Source: Neomicrococcus aestuarii
Lineage (GTDB): Bacteria > Actinomycetota > Actinomycetes > Actinomycetales > Micrococcaceae
Length of the DNA: 64,000 nucleotides
NCBI RefSeq assembly: GCF_014201135.1
Contig: NZ_JACHDR010000001.1
Span: 2,232,001-2,296,000 of the forward strand
Direction of reading: 5' to 3'
How positions within the stretch are numbered: the stretch's first letter is position 1; each line of letters opens with the position of its first letter. The notes beneath the pieces were generated by a model. It was not told the origin of the DNA. It made no database searches and saw only the letters and a program-made list of their open reading frames with translations. Positions 43,424-52,548 of this stretch are shown piece by piece. The translations under genes and the position numbers were made by a program.

Positions 43424-45022
43424 ATGACTACAGCAACGAACGGCAAAACGCCGGTTCGTCGCGAGACCTTTAGCTCTCGACGACTCTTTATTCTGTCAGC
43501 CATTGGCTCAGCCGTTGGACTTGGCAACATTTGGCGCTTCCCTTATGTCGCCTATGAAAACGGCGGCGGCGCCTTCCTCATCCCTTACCTCGCCGCGCTT
43601 TTGACCGCAGGTATCCCACTTCTCTTCTTCGACTACGCCGTGGGCCACAAGTTCCGTGGCTCCGCGCCGCTGGCATTCCGACGTTTGGCCCGCCCGGCCG
43701 AAGCGCTCGGCTGGTGGCAAGTGCTGGTCTGCTTCGTGATCGCCGTGTACTACGCGGTGATCATCGCCTGGTCTTCGATGTACACGATCTTCTCCGTCAC
43801 GAAGGCGTGGGGTGAGGATCCCGAAGCGTTCTTTATGGGAGATTTCCTTCAGCGAGCTGGCGCGGCAACAGAGGCCTCGGTGTCTCTGGACTTCGTGCCA
43901 GGCATCCTCATTCCGTTGATCATCGTTTGGATTGTCACCATCGGCATCATGATTGCGGGCGTAAGCAAGGGTATCGCTCGCGCGAACGCCATCTTCTTGC
44001 CGCTCCTCGTGGTGATGTTCGTGATCCTGGTAGTGCAGTCCTTGTTCTTGCCAGGTGCCGTGGATGGACTCAACGCTTTCTTCACGCCAAGCTGGGAAGC
44101 ACTCGGTGACCCATCCGTCTGGGCTGCCGCCTACGGTCACATCTTCTTCTCCCTCTCCGTGGGCTTCGGCATCATGGTTACCTACTCCTCCTACCTCAAG
44201 CGCAAGACGGACCTCACGGGTTCCGGCTTGGTAGTGGGCTTCGCCAACTCAGCGTTCGAGATCCTCGCCGGTATTGGTGTGTTCGCAGCCATTGGCTTCA
44301 TGGCCCAGGCTGCCGGAACCACGGTGGCCGACCAAGCAACGGGTGGCATTGGCCTGGCGTTCATCGCCTTCCCTGCCATCGTTTCTGAGGCACCTGCCGG
44401 CCAGCTCATCGGCGTGCTGTTCTTTGGCTCGTTGGTGTTTGCTGGTGTTACGTCGCTCATCTCCATCTTGGAAGTGATCGTCGCAGCCGTTCAGGATAAG
44501 CTGGGCGCGGGTCGTACGTTCTCTACCCTGATTGTTTCTATCCCGATGGCCATCATCTCGATCGTTTTGTTCCCGACCACCACTGGCTTGTACGTGCTGG
44601 ACACGGTGGACGGCTTCGTGAACCAGTTCGGTATCGTCGCAGGCGCCCTCGTGGCGGTCATTGTGGTGGTGTGGATCTACCGCAATCTTCCGTCGTTGCG
44701 CGAGCACGTCAACCGCTACTCGAGCTTCAAGCTGGGTGGCGTCTGGTTCATTCTCGCGGGCGTTATTGCGCCCGTCGTGCTGGCCTACATGCTGGTCACT
44801 GAGATCATCGCCAAGTCCACGGAGTCCTACTCCGGGTACCCGCTGTGGTTCAACGCCATCTTTGGTTGGGGCATGTCCGTTGCGCTGATTGTGTTCGCCA
44901 TCCTGATGTCCTTTGTGCCGTGGTCTGCGAAGTCCAAGCTCAATTTCGATCCCGAGTATGACGCGATCCGCGATGCCGAAAACGCTGAAGCGGATTCCTA
45001 CACGAAGGGAGGTCAGCGATGA
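43424..45022 (+). CDS. Sodium:neurotransmitter symporter (NSS) family transporter
   Basis: A 532-residue sodium-coupled transporter of the NSS/SNF family, with about 12 helices. The signature is RLFILSAIGSAVGLGNIWRFPYVAYENGGGAFLIPYL, in which unwound helix 1 holds sodium and substrate. ATG at 43424 is chosen over the farther GTG because homology begins just after and a promoter can be placed 7 nt before. The next gene, a 47-residue MetS-type subunit, overlaps by 4 nt. MetPS systems take up methionine and alanine; being next to gabT, GABA or a related amino acid is also possible here. Confidence 0.92.
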   Translation: MTTATNGKTPVRRETFSSRRLFILSAIGSAVGLGNIWRFPYVAYENGGGAFLIPYLAALLTAGIPLLFFDYAVGHKFRGSAPLAFRRLARPAEALGWWQVLVCFVIAVYYAVIIAWSSMYTIFSVTKAWGEDPEAFFMGDFLQRAGAATEASVSLDFVPGILIPLIIVWIVTIGIMIAGVSKGIARANAIFLPLLVVMFVILVVQSLFLPGAVDGLNAFFTPSWEALGDPSVWAAAYGHIFFSLSVGFGIMVTYSSYLKRKTDLTGSGLVVGFANSAFEILAGIGVFAAIGFMAQAAGTTVADQATGGIGLAFIAFPAIVSEAPAGQLIGVLFFGSLVFAGVTSLISILEVIVAAVQDKLGAGRTFSTLIVSIPMAIISIVLFPTTTGLYVLDTVDGFVNQFGIVAGALVAVIVVVWIYRNLPSLREHVNRYSSFKLGGVWFILAGVIAPVVLAYMLVTEIIAKSTESYSGYPLWFNAIFGWGMSVALIVFAILMSFVPWSAKSKLNFDPEYDAIRDAENAEADSYTKGGQR

Positions 45023-45162
45023 CCACCACCGCCATCATCATGCTGATCATTGCCATCCTCACCGTTTGGGGCGGACTGGCGCTGTCCATGTGGAACTTGA
45101 GCCGTCACCCGGAGGATGAAGAACCCGAAGTTCTTCCCACCATGCACGCTCCCGAACTCTAG
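45019..45162 (+). CDS. metS: MetS-family NSS transporter small subunit
   Basis: A 47-residue single-span membrane protein. ATG at 45019 overlaps the TGA of the transporter gene (ATGA), and GGGAGG is 7-12 nt upstream. Residues 5-25 (AIIMLIIAILTVWGGLALSMW) form the helix; NLSRHPEDEEPE is the conserved charged tail after it. The combination of W near the middle, LS/NL and the following HPEDE marks the MetS family, whose Corynebacterium glutamicum member is needed for MetP activity. It is too short for many gene finders. Confidence 0.88.
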   Translation: MTTTAIIMLIIAILTVWGGLALSMWNLSRHPEDEEPEVLPTMHAPEL

Positions 45163-45230
45163 ACCGGCTTTCTAGAAGCAAACGCTAGACCGCACCGTCG
45201 CAGATAGTCGCTATCTGTCGTGCAAACAAG

Positions 45231-45276
45231 ATCGACCCGCAGCCCAGTGCTCTTGCACTACGGACTGCGGGTCGAT
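45231..45276 (+). terminator. Rho-independent terminator after metS
   Basis: ATCGACCCGCAG (45231-45242) pairs exactly with CTGCGGGTCGAT (45265-45276), with an inner AGTGC/GCACT stem, followed by TTGTATTTT. A smaller CAGATAG/CTATCTG hairpin lies at 45201-45217. The terminator separates the transporter operon from gabT, so gabT likely has its own promoter in 45277-45400. Confidence 0.85.
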
Positions 45277-45419
45277 TTGTATTTTGGTACAAGACGCCGG
45301 TTGCTTGAGGGTTCTAGGATCGGAGCTAATCCTTCACGCGCGGAAAAGACGCATTCGCCACTTTCACCCCCCGGCCTGCGATTGCGCGTGATCGTTGTCG
45401 AAGAGAAAAGGAATAGCTC

Positions 45420-46769
45420 ATGGCAACCACTACGGCAGAATTCCGTATTGCACAGCAGCGCAAGATGACGGGCGCCTTCCCCGGCCCCAAGTCCCAAGAA
45501 TTGGCAGCACGCCGCAGCCAGATCATCTCGGCCGGCGTTAGCTCCACCCTCCCGGTCTACGTTGAAGACGCCGACGGCGGCATCATTGTGGACGTCGATG
45601 GCAACCAGCTGATCGACATGGGCTCCGGCATCGCCGTGACCACCGTGGGTGCATCCCACCCGAAGGTTGCCGCAGCCGTTGCTGCTCAGACGCAGCGCTT
45701 CAACCACACGTGCTTCATGATCACCCCTTACGCAGGCTACGTAGAGCTCGCAGAGAAGATCGCACAGCTTGCTCCCGGTGAGCATGAGAAGCGCGTTGCG
45801 TTCTTCAACTCCGGCTCCGAGGCCGTCGAGAACGCCGTCAAGGTAGCTCGCGTTGCTACCGGCCGCTCGGCAGTCGTGGCCTTCGATCACGCCTACCACG
45901 GCCGCACCAACCTCACCATGGGTTTGACTGCGAAGGCTGCTCCGTACAAGAAGGGCATGGGCCCTACCGCTCCGGAGATCTACCGCATTCCAATGTCCTA
46001 CCCGTACCGCGAAGAGAACCCGAACATCTCCGGTAAGGAAGCCGCTGAGCGCGCCATCTTGACCATGGAGAAGCAGATCGGTGGCGAAGCGATCGCAGCC
46101 ATCATCATCGAGCCCATCCAGGGCGAAGGCGGCTTCATTGTTCCTGCCGAGGGCTTCTTGCCTCGCATCGCCGAATGGGCGAAGGAACAGGGCATCGTCT
46201 TCATCGCTGATGAAGTGCAGTCCGGCTTCTGCCGCACCGGCGAATGGTTCGCTTCCCAGCACGAAGGTGTTGTCCCAGACATCATGACCATGGCCAAGGG
46301 CATCGCAGGCGGTATGCCACTGTCCGGCATCGTGGGACGCGCTGACATCCTCGACAAGGTCCACGCAGGTGGCCTTGGCGGAACCTACGGCGGTAACCCA
46401 GTAGCAGTGGCCGCAGCGCTCGCAGCTATCGAGGTCATGGAAGAAGAGGGCCTCAACGAAAAGGCTCGAGTCATGGAGAAGAAGTTCTTCGACACCCTTC
46501 TTCCGCTCCAGAAGGAAGTTCAGACGGTCGGCGACGTCCGCGGCCGCGGTGCCATGCTCGCGATCGAATTCGTCAAGGCCGGTGGCAAGCAGCCAGACGC
46601 TGAGCTCACCAAGAAGATCGCAGCTGACTGCCTTGCAGAAGGCATTGTCATCCTCACCTGTGGAACCTTCGGCAACGTTATTCGTTTGCTGCCACCACTC
46701 GTGATGACTGAGGAACTCTTCGAGGAAGCACTCACCGTTTTGGTGGACGTGATCCGGAAAAACTCCTAA
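45420..46769 (+). CDS. gabT: 4-Aminobutyrate aminotransferase
   Basis: A 449-residue fold-I PLP aminotransferase that turns GABA and 2-oxoglutarate into succinate semialdehyde and glutamate. SD AAAGGA precedes the ATG. FFNSGSEAVENAVKVARVATGR, DHAYHGRTNLTMGLTAK, IIEPIQGEGGF, FIADEVQSGFCRTGEWFA and the Schiff-base Lys in TMAKGIAGGMPLSG are all present; GGTYGGNPVAVAAALA is typical of actinobacterial GabT. No gabD (succinate-semialdehyde dehydrogenase) is adjacent. Its 3' end overlaps the convergent rarD by 38 bp. Confidence 0.93.
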   Translation: MATTTAEFRIAQQRKMTGAFPGPKSQELAARRSQIISAGVSSTLPVYVEDADGGIIVDVDGNQLIDMGSGIAVTTVGASHPKVAAAVAAQTQRFNHTCFMITPYAGYVELAEKIAQLAPGEHEKRVAFFNSGSEAVENAVKVARVATGRSAVVAFDHAYHGRTNLTMGLTAKAAPYKKGMGPTAPEIYRIPMSYPYREENPNISGKEAAERAILTMEKQIGGEAIAAIIIEPIQGEGGFIVPAEGFLPRIAEWAKEQGIVFIADEVQSGFCRTGEWFASQHEGVVPDIMTMAKGIAGGMPLSGIVGRADILDKVHAGGLGGTYGGNPVAVAAALAAIEVMEEEGLNEKARVMEKKFFDTLLPLQKEVQTVGDVRGRGAMLAIEFVKAGGKQPDAELTKKIAADCLAEGIVILTCGTFGNVIRLLPPLVMTEELFEEALTVLVDVIRKNS

Positions 46770-47658
46770 TTGAATCAACGGTCAGGATTGCGATAGCAAC
46801 CCAGACCAACGCAAAACCCCACCATCGCTCCGGCGGCATCTCTTCGTGAAACACCACAACGGCAGTCACGAATTGAAGCGCCGGAGCGATGTACTGCAAG
46901 GACCCAATCACGCTCAGCGGCAAACGCTGTGCTGCGTAACCGAAGAACAACAGCGGGACAGCCGTGATGATGCCGGTGCCCATGAGCAACAAGAAGTGCC
47001 CCGGGCCTTCAGACGTGATCGTCGTCTGCCCGGTCGCGGCCAGATAGGCCAAGAACGCTAGCGAAAACGGAACCAAAACCAGCGTCTCAATGGTGAGCCC
47101 GGTCGTCGTCGTAATGGAGTGCCCCAAACGGTTCTTGACCAGCCCGTAGAGCCCAAACGAGAACGCCAACGTAAGCGCTATAAGCGGTAGCGAGCCGTAA
47201 CCCACCGTTAGTACCACCACAGCCAGCAGGCCAAAGCCCACCGCGACCCATTGCAAAGGACGCAAGCGCTCCTTCAGGATCACGACGCCCAAGAACGTGG
47301 ACACCAGCGGGTTGATGAAATACCCCAGTGCCGCGGACACGGTCTCACCGTTGAGCACCGCGAAGGTATAGACCACCCAATTCACGGCGATCAGCGCCGA
47401 CGCCAGCGCGAGCATCCCCACCGTACGCGGAGTGCGCAACGCCGTCTTGAGCGTGCCCCATTCCTTGAGAATCAGCACTAGCGCGAGGCATACCACCAAG
47501 GAGAAGAACACGCGCGCCGCCACGATTTCGAGCGGACCGGCCGGAGCCAGCAGCGCGAAGTACAGCGGCAAAAGCCCCCACAAAAAATAGGCGCCGAGGC
47601 CCGCAAGGATGCCTCCAGCTTGAGCGTTGGGCGCGGGGGTCGGCGCGGTTTTCGTCAC
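46732..47658 (-). CDS. rarD: RarD-type EamA/DMT-superfamily transporter
   Basis: A 308-residue membrane protein with ten helices in two EamA repeats. GILAGLGAYFLWGLLPLYFALLAPAGPLEIVAARVFFSLVVC is the RarD start, with the FxWGxxP pattern; AYFINPLVSTFLGVVILKERLRPLQW and SLQYIAPALQFVTAVVVFHEEMPPERWWGF close each repeat. The name comes from the chloramphenicol-sensitivity locus; substrates are unknown. The last codons overlap gabT on the other strand. It is divergent from fprA. Confidence 0.88.
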   Translation of the reverse strand: MTKTAPTPAPNAQAGGILAGLGAYFLWGLLPLYFALLAPAGPLEIVAARVFFSLVVCLALVLILKEWGTLKTALRTPRTVGMLALASALIAVNWVVYTFAVLNGETVSAALGYFINPLVSTFLGVVILKERLRPLQWVAVGFGLLAVVVLTVGYGSLPLIALTLAFSFGLYGLVKNRLGHSITTTTGLTIETLVLVPFSLAFLAYLAATGQTTITSEGPGHFLLLMGTGIITAVPLLFFGYAAQRLPLSVIGSLQYIAPALQFVTAVVVFHEEMPPERWWGFALVWVAIAILTVDSIRSFSGSRPPKR

Positions 47659-47678
47659 TAGTACATACTGCCTTCTGC

Positions 47679-47701
47679 GTACGACGACGCAACTCGGTTC
47701 C
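47679..47701 (+). repeat. Dispersed repeat copy between rarD and fprA
   Basis: GTACGACGACGCAACTCGG plus TTCC, purely intergenic, 21 bp upstream of rarD and 118 bp upstream of the fprA start. It matches the copy at 21084 over 23 nt with two differences. Confidence 0.8.
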
Positions 47702-47818
47702 GTGGGCCGCTTTCCGATTTGCGGCGCCTATTAGAATAGTAAGTTGGTGCCCGGGGTCCCGATCCGGGCGAAACCTCACGTGGGCTGCTGTCAGCGCCAC
47801 TTGCTCGAAAGGAATTCT

Positions 47819-49210
47819 GTGTCCTCGACGACTGAAACCTCGCCCCTGCGCGTTGCCATTATTGGAGCCGGGCCGGCGGGCGTTTATGCAGCGGACATCC
47901 TGACGAAAGCAGACCGCGAGTTCGAGGTCAGTATTGACCTCTTTGACGCTTACCCCGCGCCTTACGGCCTGATCCGCTACGGCGTCGCCCCGGATCACCC
48001 ACGCATCAAGGGCATCGTGACCGCACTGCACAAGGTGCTGGACCGTGGTGACATCCGCTTCATCGGTAACGTCACCTTTGGCCGAGACCTCACGCTCGAG
48101 GACCTCAAGAAGCACTACCACGCAGTGATTTTCGCAACCGGCGCCATCAAGGACGCCCCGCTGAACATCCCGGGCGTGGAGCTTGATGGCTCTTACGGCG
48201 CAGCAGATTTTGTGTCTTGGTATGACGGACAGCCGGACGTGCCACGCGAGTGGCCGCTAAATGCCCAGCAGGTTGCCGTGATTGGTAACGGCAACGTGGC
48301 CTTGGACGTGGCGCGCGTGTTGTCCAAGCACGCGGACGATCTGCTGGTCACCGAAATCCCAGACAACGTGTACCAGGGCCTCAAGCAGAGCCCCGTCACG
48401 GACGTGCATGTGTTCGGCCGCCGTGGCCCCGCGCAGATCAAGTTCACGCCGCTGGAACTGCGCGAACTGTCCCACTCTCGCGACGTGGACATTGTGCTGT
48501 ACCCGGAAGACTTTGAATTCGATGAAGCCTCAGATGAGGCCATCAAGACCAACAACCAGGTCAAGACCATGGTCAACACGTTGACCAACTGGATTGTGGA
48601 AGATCAGGACACGGGCGCTTCCCGCCGCTTGCACTTGCACTTCTTGCACGCTCCCGTCGAGATCCTCGGCGAAGACGGCAAGGTCGTCGGCATGAAATTT
48701 GAGCGCCAAGAGCTGGACGGCACCGGCAACGTGCGCGGCACCGGCGAGATCGTGGAATACCCACTCCAGGCCGTCTACCGCGCCATCGGTTACTTCGGCT
48801 CCGAGCTTCCCGGTTTGCCGTTCGATGCGCGCCGCGGCGTCATCACGAACGTCGGCGGCCGCGTGGTAGACGCGGATCAGCAGCACTTGGCTGGCCTCTA
48901 CACCACGGGTTGGATCAAGCGCGGCCCCGTGGGCCTCATCGGCCACACCAAGGGCGATGCGCTCGAGACCATCGGAAACTTGCTGGAAGATTCCGCGTCC
49001 TTGCCAACCCCCGAGGTGCCTTCTGAAGAAGCCGTTATTGAACTTCTGGAAGAGCGCGGCATCGACTACACCACGTGGGAAGGCTGGAACAAGCTCGACG
49101 CTCACGAACGTGAACTCGGCGCCCAAGCCACCGCTCAGGGCCCCGTGGCCCGCGAGCGCGTCAAGGTTGTGCCCCGCGACGAGATGGTCAACATCTCGCG
49201 CGCTGAATAG
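47819..49210 (+). CDS. fprA: Ferredoxin--NADP+ reductase (FprA, adrenodoxin-reductase type)
   Basis: A 463-residue FAD/NADPH oxidoreductase that passes electrons between NADPH and ferredoxins. GTG at 47819 is the start, as GAAAGGA ends 5 nt before it. FAD binding: RVAIIGAGPAGVYAADIL at about residues 12-29; APYGLIRYGVAPDHPRIKGI is the adrenodoxin-reductase signature; NADP binding: VAVIGNGNVALDVARVL; C-terminal TTGWIKRGPVGLIGHTKGDA. The C-terminal tail has the usual helical extension. Partner ferredoxins are not in the window. Confidence 0.94.
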   Translation: MSSTTETSPLRVAIIGAGPAGVYAADILTKADREFEVSIDLFDAYPAPYGLIRYGVAPDHPRIKGIVTALHKVLDRGDIRFIGNVTFGRDLTLEDLKKHYHAVIFATGAIKDAPLNIPGVELDGSYGAADFVSWYDGQPDVPREWPLNAQQVAVIGNGNVALDVARVLSKHADDLLVTEIPDNVYQGLKQSPVTDVHVFGRRGPAQIKFTPLELRELSHSRDVDIVLYPEDFEFDEASDEAIKTNNQVKTMVNTLTNWIVEDQDTGASRRLHLHFLHAPVEILGEDGKVVGMKFERQELDGTGNVRGTGEIVEYPLQAVYRAIGYFGSELPGLPFDARRGVITNVGGRVVDADQQHLAGLYTTGWIKRGPVGLIGHTKGDALETIGNLLEDSASLPTPEVPSEEAVIELLEERGIDYTTWEGWNKLDAHERELGAQATAQGPVARERVKVVPRDEMVNISRAE

Positions 49211-49227
49211 TCCCGGTCACCCCGGTC

Positions 49228-50529
49228 ATGGCTCGGCTCCTAGCTGACCTCACCCCTCTGCGCACCTCTCCCGCGTATCGACGCTTGTGGGTGGGCAATT
49301 CGCTCTCGGCGGTAGGTCTGCAAGTCACCATGATCGCGGTGAGCTTGGAAATCTTTGAGATCACCGGCTCCAGCTTTTATGTGGGGCTCGTGGGGCTGTT
49401 CGGCCTCGTGCCGCTGGTCATCACCGGGCTCTATGGCGGTTCCATCGCGGACGTTTACGATCGCCGCAAAGTGGCACTGTTCTCTTCGATCGCCCTGTGG
49501 ATCGTGACGTGTGGGATCGCGCTTCAAGCGTGGCTGGGCTGGCGCAACGTGTGGGTCATCCTGATTCTCATCGCCTTGCACGCGGCCGCGTCCGGCATCA
49601 ACCAGCCCACGCGCGGCGCCATCATTCCCGCCCTTGTGGGGCGCAAACTCCTGCCGGCGGCGAACTCACTGAACATGGTGACCTTCGGTGTGGCCATGAT
49701 GGTGGGTCCGCTGGTGGGCGGACTGTTGGTGGCGTGGGTTGGCTACGCGTGGACCTACACCCTGGACGTCGTGACGTTCTTGGCGGCGCTCTACTCGGTG
49801 TACCGGCTCCCCGCCCTACCGCCCGAACCGAATGCGGACGGCAGCGCTCGCGTCGCGGGAGTCAAGTCCGTCATTGACGGCTTCAAATTCTTGGGCACGC
49901 ACCCCAACGTGCGCATGACGTTCCTCATCGACATGGCCTCCATGGTGCTCGCCTCGCCCCGTGCGTTGCTTCCCGCCATCGGCGCACTCCTCTTGGGCGG
50001 CGGCGGAACCACCGTGGGCATCCTCCTAGGCGCGGTGGCGCTAGGAACCTTGTTGACCGGACTGTTCTCCGGTCCGCTAGGAAGCATCCATCATCAAGGT
50101 AAAGCCGTGTATCTCTCCGTCACCGGCTGGGCCCTCTCCATGGTGGGCTTTGGCATCGTGGTGCTGTGGGCCATCCGAGCCAACGGCGGTCCACTCCCGC
50201 TGAACGCGCCGATGACCGGATACGTGTGGATCGCAGCGATCTTCATGCTCACCGCCGGCATCGCGGATTCCATCAGTGCTGTCTTCCGCAACACCATCTT
50301 GCAATCGGCGGCACCAGACCACATGCGCGGACGACTCCAAGGCGTCTTCATTGTGGTGGTTGCCGGAGGACCGCGGCTAGGCGACATGATCGCCGGTGGC
50401 GTCGCGACTGCCATGGGTGAAGGGTGGACGCTCGTGATCGGCGGCATCGTCAGCGCCGCCACGGCAGCGGCGCTCATGCTGTGGCAGCCAGGCTTCCTCA
50501 AGTACGATTCGCGTCATCTCACGCCGTAA
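49228..50529 (+). CDS. MFS transporter, EntS-like
   Basis: A 433-residue, 12-helix major-facilitator protein close to the EntS/MFS_3 group, which includes siderophore exporters. Marks are LRTSPAYRRLWVGNSLSAVGLQVT at the start, GGSIADVYDRRKVALFSS (loop 2-3), and RGAIIPALVGRKLLPAANSLNMVTFGVAMMVGPLVGGLLV. No siderophore synthesis genes are near, so siderophore export is not claimed. It starts 18 bp after fprA and is likely co-transcribed. The stop codon falls at the beginning of a four-unit 13-nt tandem repeat. Confidence 0.88.
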   Translation: MARLLADLTPLRTSPAYRRLWVGNSLSAVGLQVTMIAVSLEIFEITGSSFYVGLVGLFGLVPLVITGLYGGSIADVYDRRKVALFSSIALWIVTCGIALQAWLGWRNVWVILILIALHAAASGINQPTRGAIIPALVGRKLLPAANSLNMVTFGVAMMVGPLVGGLLVAWVGYAWTYTLDVVTFLAALYSVYRLPALPPEPNADGSARVAGVKSVIDGFKFLGTHPNVRMTFLIDMASMVLASPRALLPAIGALLLGGGGTTVGILLGAVALGTLLTGLFSGPLGSIHHQGKAVYLSVTGWALSMVGFGIVVLWAIRANGGPLPLNAPMTGYVWIAAIFMLTAGIADSISAVFRNTILQSAAPDHMRGRLQGVFIVVVAGGPRLGDMIAGGVATAMGEGWTLVIGGIVSAATAAALMLWQPGFLKYDSRHLTP

Positions 50530-50575
50530 TTTCACGCGGTAGTTCCACGCCGTAATTCTGCACTGTAGTTCCACT
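50524..50575 (+). repeat. Four imperfect 13-nt tandem repeats
   Basis: Units CCGTAATTTCACG, CGGTAGTTCCACG, CCGTAATTCTGCA and CTGTAGTTCCACT lie head to tail from the MFS stop codon onward. They fill most of the space before the htpX promoter region. Confidence 0.75.
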
Positions 50576-50677
50576 CACTTGCTCCATGCCCTGAGCGGAA
50601 CACTCCCGCACTTTCACGCGTTGTTATTACAGTAGATGTGACACACCACGGGTGGCTTGTTCAGCGAAAGGACCATC

Positions 50678-51550
50678 ATGCATTCCCACAACAACGGACT
50701 GAAGACTGTCGGATTGTTAGGTGGAATGTTTGCCATTCTCCTGGCCATCGGTGGACTCATTGCTTCCTCCACCCAACAGTCCGCGTTCATCTGGATTTTT
50801 GGGCTGATCGGTTTGGCAACGACGGCCTACGGTTACTGGAATTCTGACAAGCTGGCCATCCGCGCTATGCGCGCTTACCCCGTGACGGAAGCTCAGCAGC
50901 CTGAGATGTACCGCATTGTGCGCGAGCTGTCCCAGACGGCTGGCCAGCCTATGCCCGCGCTGTACGTGTCACCGACCATCGCCCCGAACGCTTTTGCGAC
51001 CGGCCGCGACCCGCATCACGCAGCGGTCTGCTGCACTGAGGGAATCCTGGAAATCTTGGATGAGCGCGAATTGCGCGGAGTCCTGGGGCATGAGCTCATG
51101 CACGTCTATAACCGAGACATTCTGACCTCGTCCGTAGCCGCTGCCGTGGCCGGCGTCATCACCTCGGTGGCCCAGTTCTTGATGTTCTTCGGCGGTGGAG
51201 ATCGCCGAAACCAAAACCCCATCGCGACCATCGCGATCGCCCTCTTGGCGCCTATCGCTGCGTCGGTCATTCAGATGGCCATCAGCCGCACTCGAGAGTA
51301 CGACGCCGATGAAGACGGCGCACGCTTGACCAACGATCCGCTCGCTCTCGCCTCGGCGCTGCGCAAGCTCGAGCGAGGAGTGCAGGCTCGGCCGCTTCAA
51401 GAAGAGCCGCGCGTGGTCAACGCCTCGCACATGATGATCGCGAATCCATTCCGTGGCGGCGGTGTGCAGAAACTTTTCGCAACACACCCACCCATGGATG
51501 ACCGTGTTGCCCGCCTTGAAGCCATGGCTGGTCGTCGCCTCGACGGCTAG
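50678..51550 (+). CDS. htpX: Membrane zinc metalloprotease HtpX
   Basis: A 290-residue M48 protease that degrades damaged membrane proteins. ATG at 50678 is preceded by GAAAGGA at 6 nt. Two N-terminal helices (about 8-28, 36-52), the zinc motif HELMH at 138-142, third ligand Glu in REYDADEDGARLT, and two more helices between them (GVITSVAQFLMFFGG, IALLAPIAASVIQMA) match the family. The C-terminal ATHPPMDDRVARLEAM is typical. It is a single-gene unit by spacing. Confidence 0.94.
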   Translation: MHSHNNGLKTVGLLGGMFAILLAIGGLIASSTQQSAFIWIFGLIGLATTAYGYWNSDKLAIRAMRAYPVTEAQQPEMYRIVRELSQTAGQPMPALYVSPTIAPNAFATGRDPHHAAVCCTEGILEILDERELRGVLGHELMHVYNRDILTSSVAAAVAGVITSVAQFLMFFGGGDRRNQNPIATIAIALLAPIAASVIQMAISRTREYDADEDGARLTNDPLALASALRKLERGVQARPLQEEPRVVNASHMMIANPFRGGGVQKLFATHPPMDDRVARLEAMAGRRLDG

Positions 51551-51587
51551 CCATCAGTGGGTCCTCTCAATGGACTTGTGAATTTAT

Positions 51588-51606
51588 ATAGGTGAGCCTA
51601 ACCTTT
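51588..51606 (+). promoter_or_regulatory. DtxR/IdeR-like iron box upstream of efeUOB
   Basis: ATAGGTGAGCCTAACCTTT agrees with the actinobacterial DtxR/IdeR consensus TTAGGTTAGGCTAACCTAA at 14 of 19 positions, including the full CTAACCT half. It lies 81 bp before efeU, where repression by iron-loaded regulator is expected. Confidence 0.8.
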
Positions 51607-51687
51607 GTAAAGCAAGATTGACCTTGCGTAATTCAAAGACCTTGAGGGCCGCGTGTCCACCTGGTTTGGACAAAGGGCACCATCCGC

Positions 51688-52548
51688 ATGACCGGAAACT
51701 TTCTGATTGGCCTCCGCGAAGGCCTCGAAGCTGCACTCGTTGTTGTTCTCTTGCTGGCTTACCTGAACAAAACTGGTCCCTCCCATCTGGCGAAACGAAT
51801 CTGGATCGGCGTCGCAGCGGCTGTTGTGGTGTCTCTGGGTTTCGGTGCACTCCTCACGTTTGGCCCCAGCGGACTGACCTTCGAAGCCCAAGAAATCATC
51901 GGCGGCACGCTGTCCATCATTGCCGTGGGCTTCGTGACGTGGATGGTCTTCTGGATGGCGCGCGCTGCCCGCGGTCTGGGCGCTGATTTGCGGTCCAAAG
52001 TGGACGACGCCGCAGCGGCCAGTACCGGAGCACTCGTTGCGGTCGCTGCGCTCGCAGTGGGTCGCGAAGGGCTCGAAACAGCACTGTTCTTGTGGGCCGC
52101 GGCTCGCGCTACCGGCGAGACGTGGGAGCCACTCGTTGGCGCCGCAATCGGCTTGGCCGTGGCAATCCTCATGGGATTCCTGATTCACAAGGGCGTGCTG
52201 GCCATCAAGCTGGCACCTTTCTTCAAGTGGACCGGCGCCCTGCTGATCATCATCGCCGGTGGTGTGCTCGCCTATGGCATTCACGATCTCCAAGAGGCTG
52301 GTGTCCTGCCCGGACTGCACAACCTCGCCTTCGATGTTTCCACCATCATTCCGCCAGCAAGCTGGTATGGCGTGCTCTTGAAGGGCATCTTCAACTTCTC
52401 CCCACAAACCACCTGGCTCGAAGCGATCGCGTGGGTGGCCTACGTCATCCCGGTCATGGCCTTGTATTTCGCTCGCCTTCGCGGCGGAAACTCCCAGCCG
52501 TCCGCCTCCGCAAGTGGCACCCACAGTGCCGTTGTCAGCGCGCACTAA
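51688..52548 (+). CDS. efeU: Iron permease of the EfeUOB system (FTR1 family)
   Basis: A 286-residue, seven-helix iron permease. The two REGLE motifs needed for iron passage are at residues 10-14 (GLREGLEAALVV) and 126-130 (GREGLETALFL). It starts an operon with efeO and efeB and lies behind a DtxR-like box. The Ser/Ala tail near the end is cytosolic. An inverted dispersed repeat overlaps the space right after the stop codon (52549-52567). Confidence 0.95.
   Translation: MTGNFLIGLREGLEAALVVVLLLAYLNKTGPSHLAKRIWIGVAAAVVVSLGFGALLTFGPSGLTFEAQEIIGGTLSIIAVGFVTWMVFWMARAARGLGADLRSKVDDAAAASTGALVAVAALAVGREGLETALFLWAAARATGETWEPLVGAAIGLAVAILMGFLIHKGVLAIKLAPFFKWTGALLIIIAGGVLAYGIHDLQEAGVLPGLHNLAFDVSTIIPPASWYGVLLKGIFNFSPQTTWLEAIAWVAYVIPVMALYFARLRGGNSQPSASASGTHSAVVSAH

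Noticed and set aside
51297-51312. GAGTACGACGCCGATG in htpX as a dispersed-repeat copy
   Set aside because: It encodes the conserved EYDAD zinc-ligand motif of HtpX, so the similarity is explained by protein constraint.
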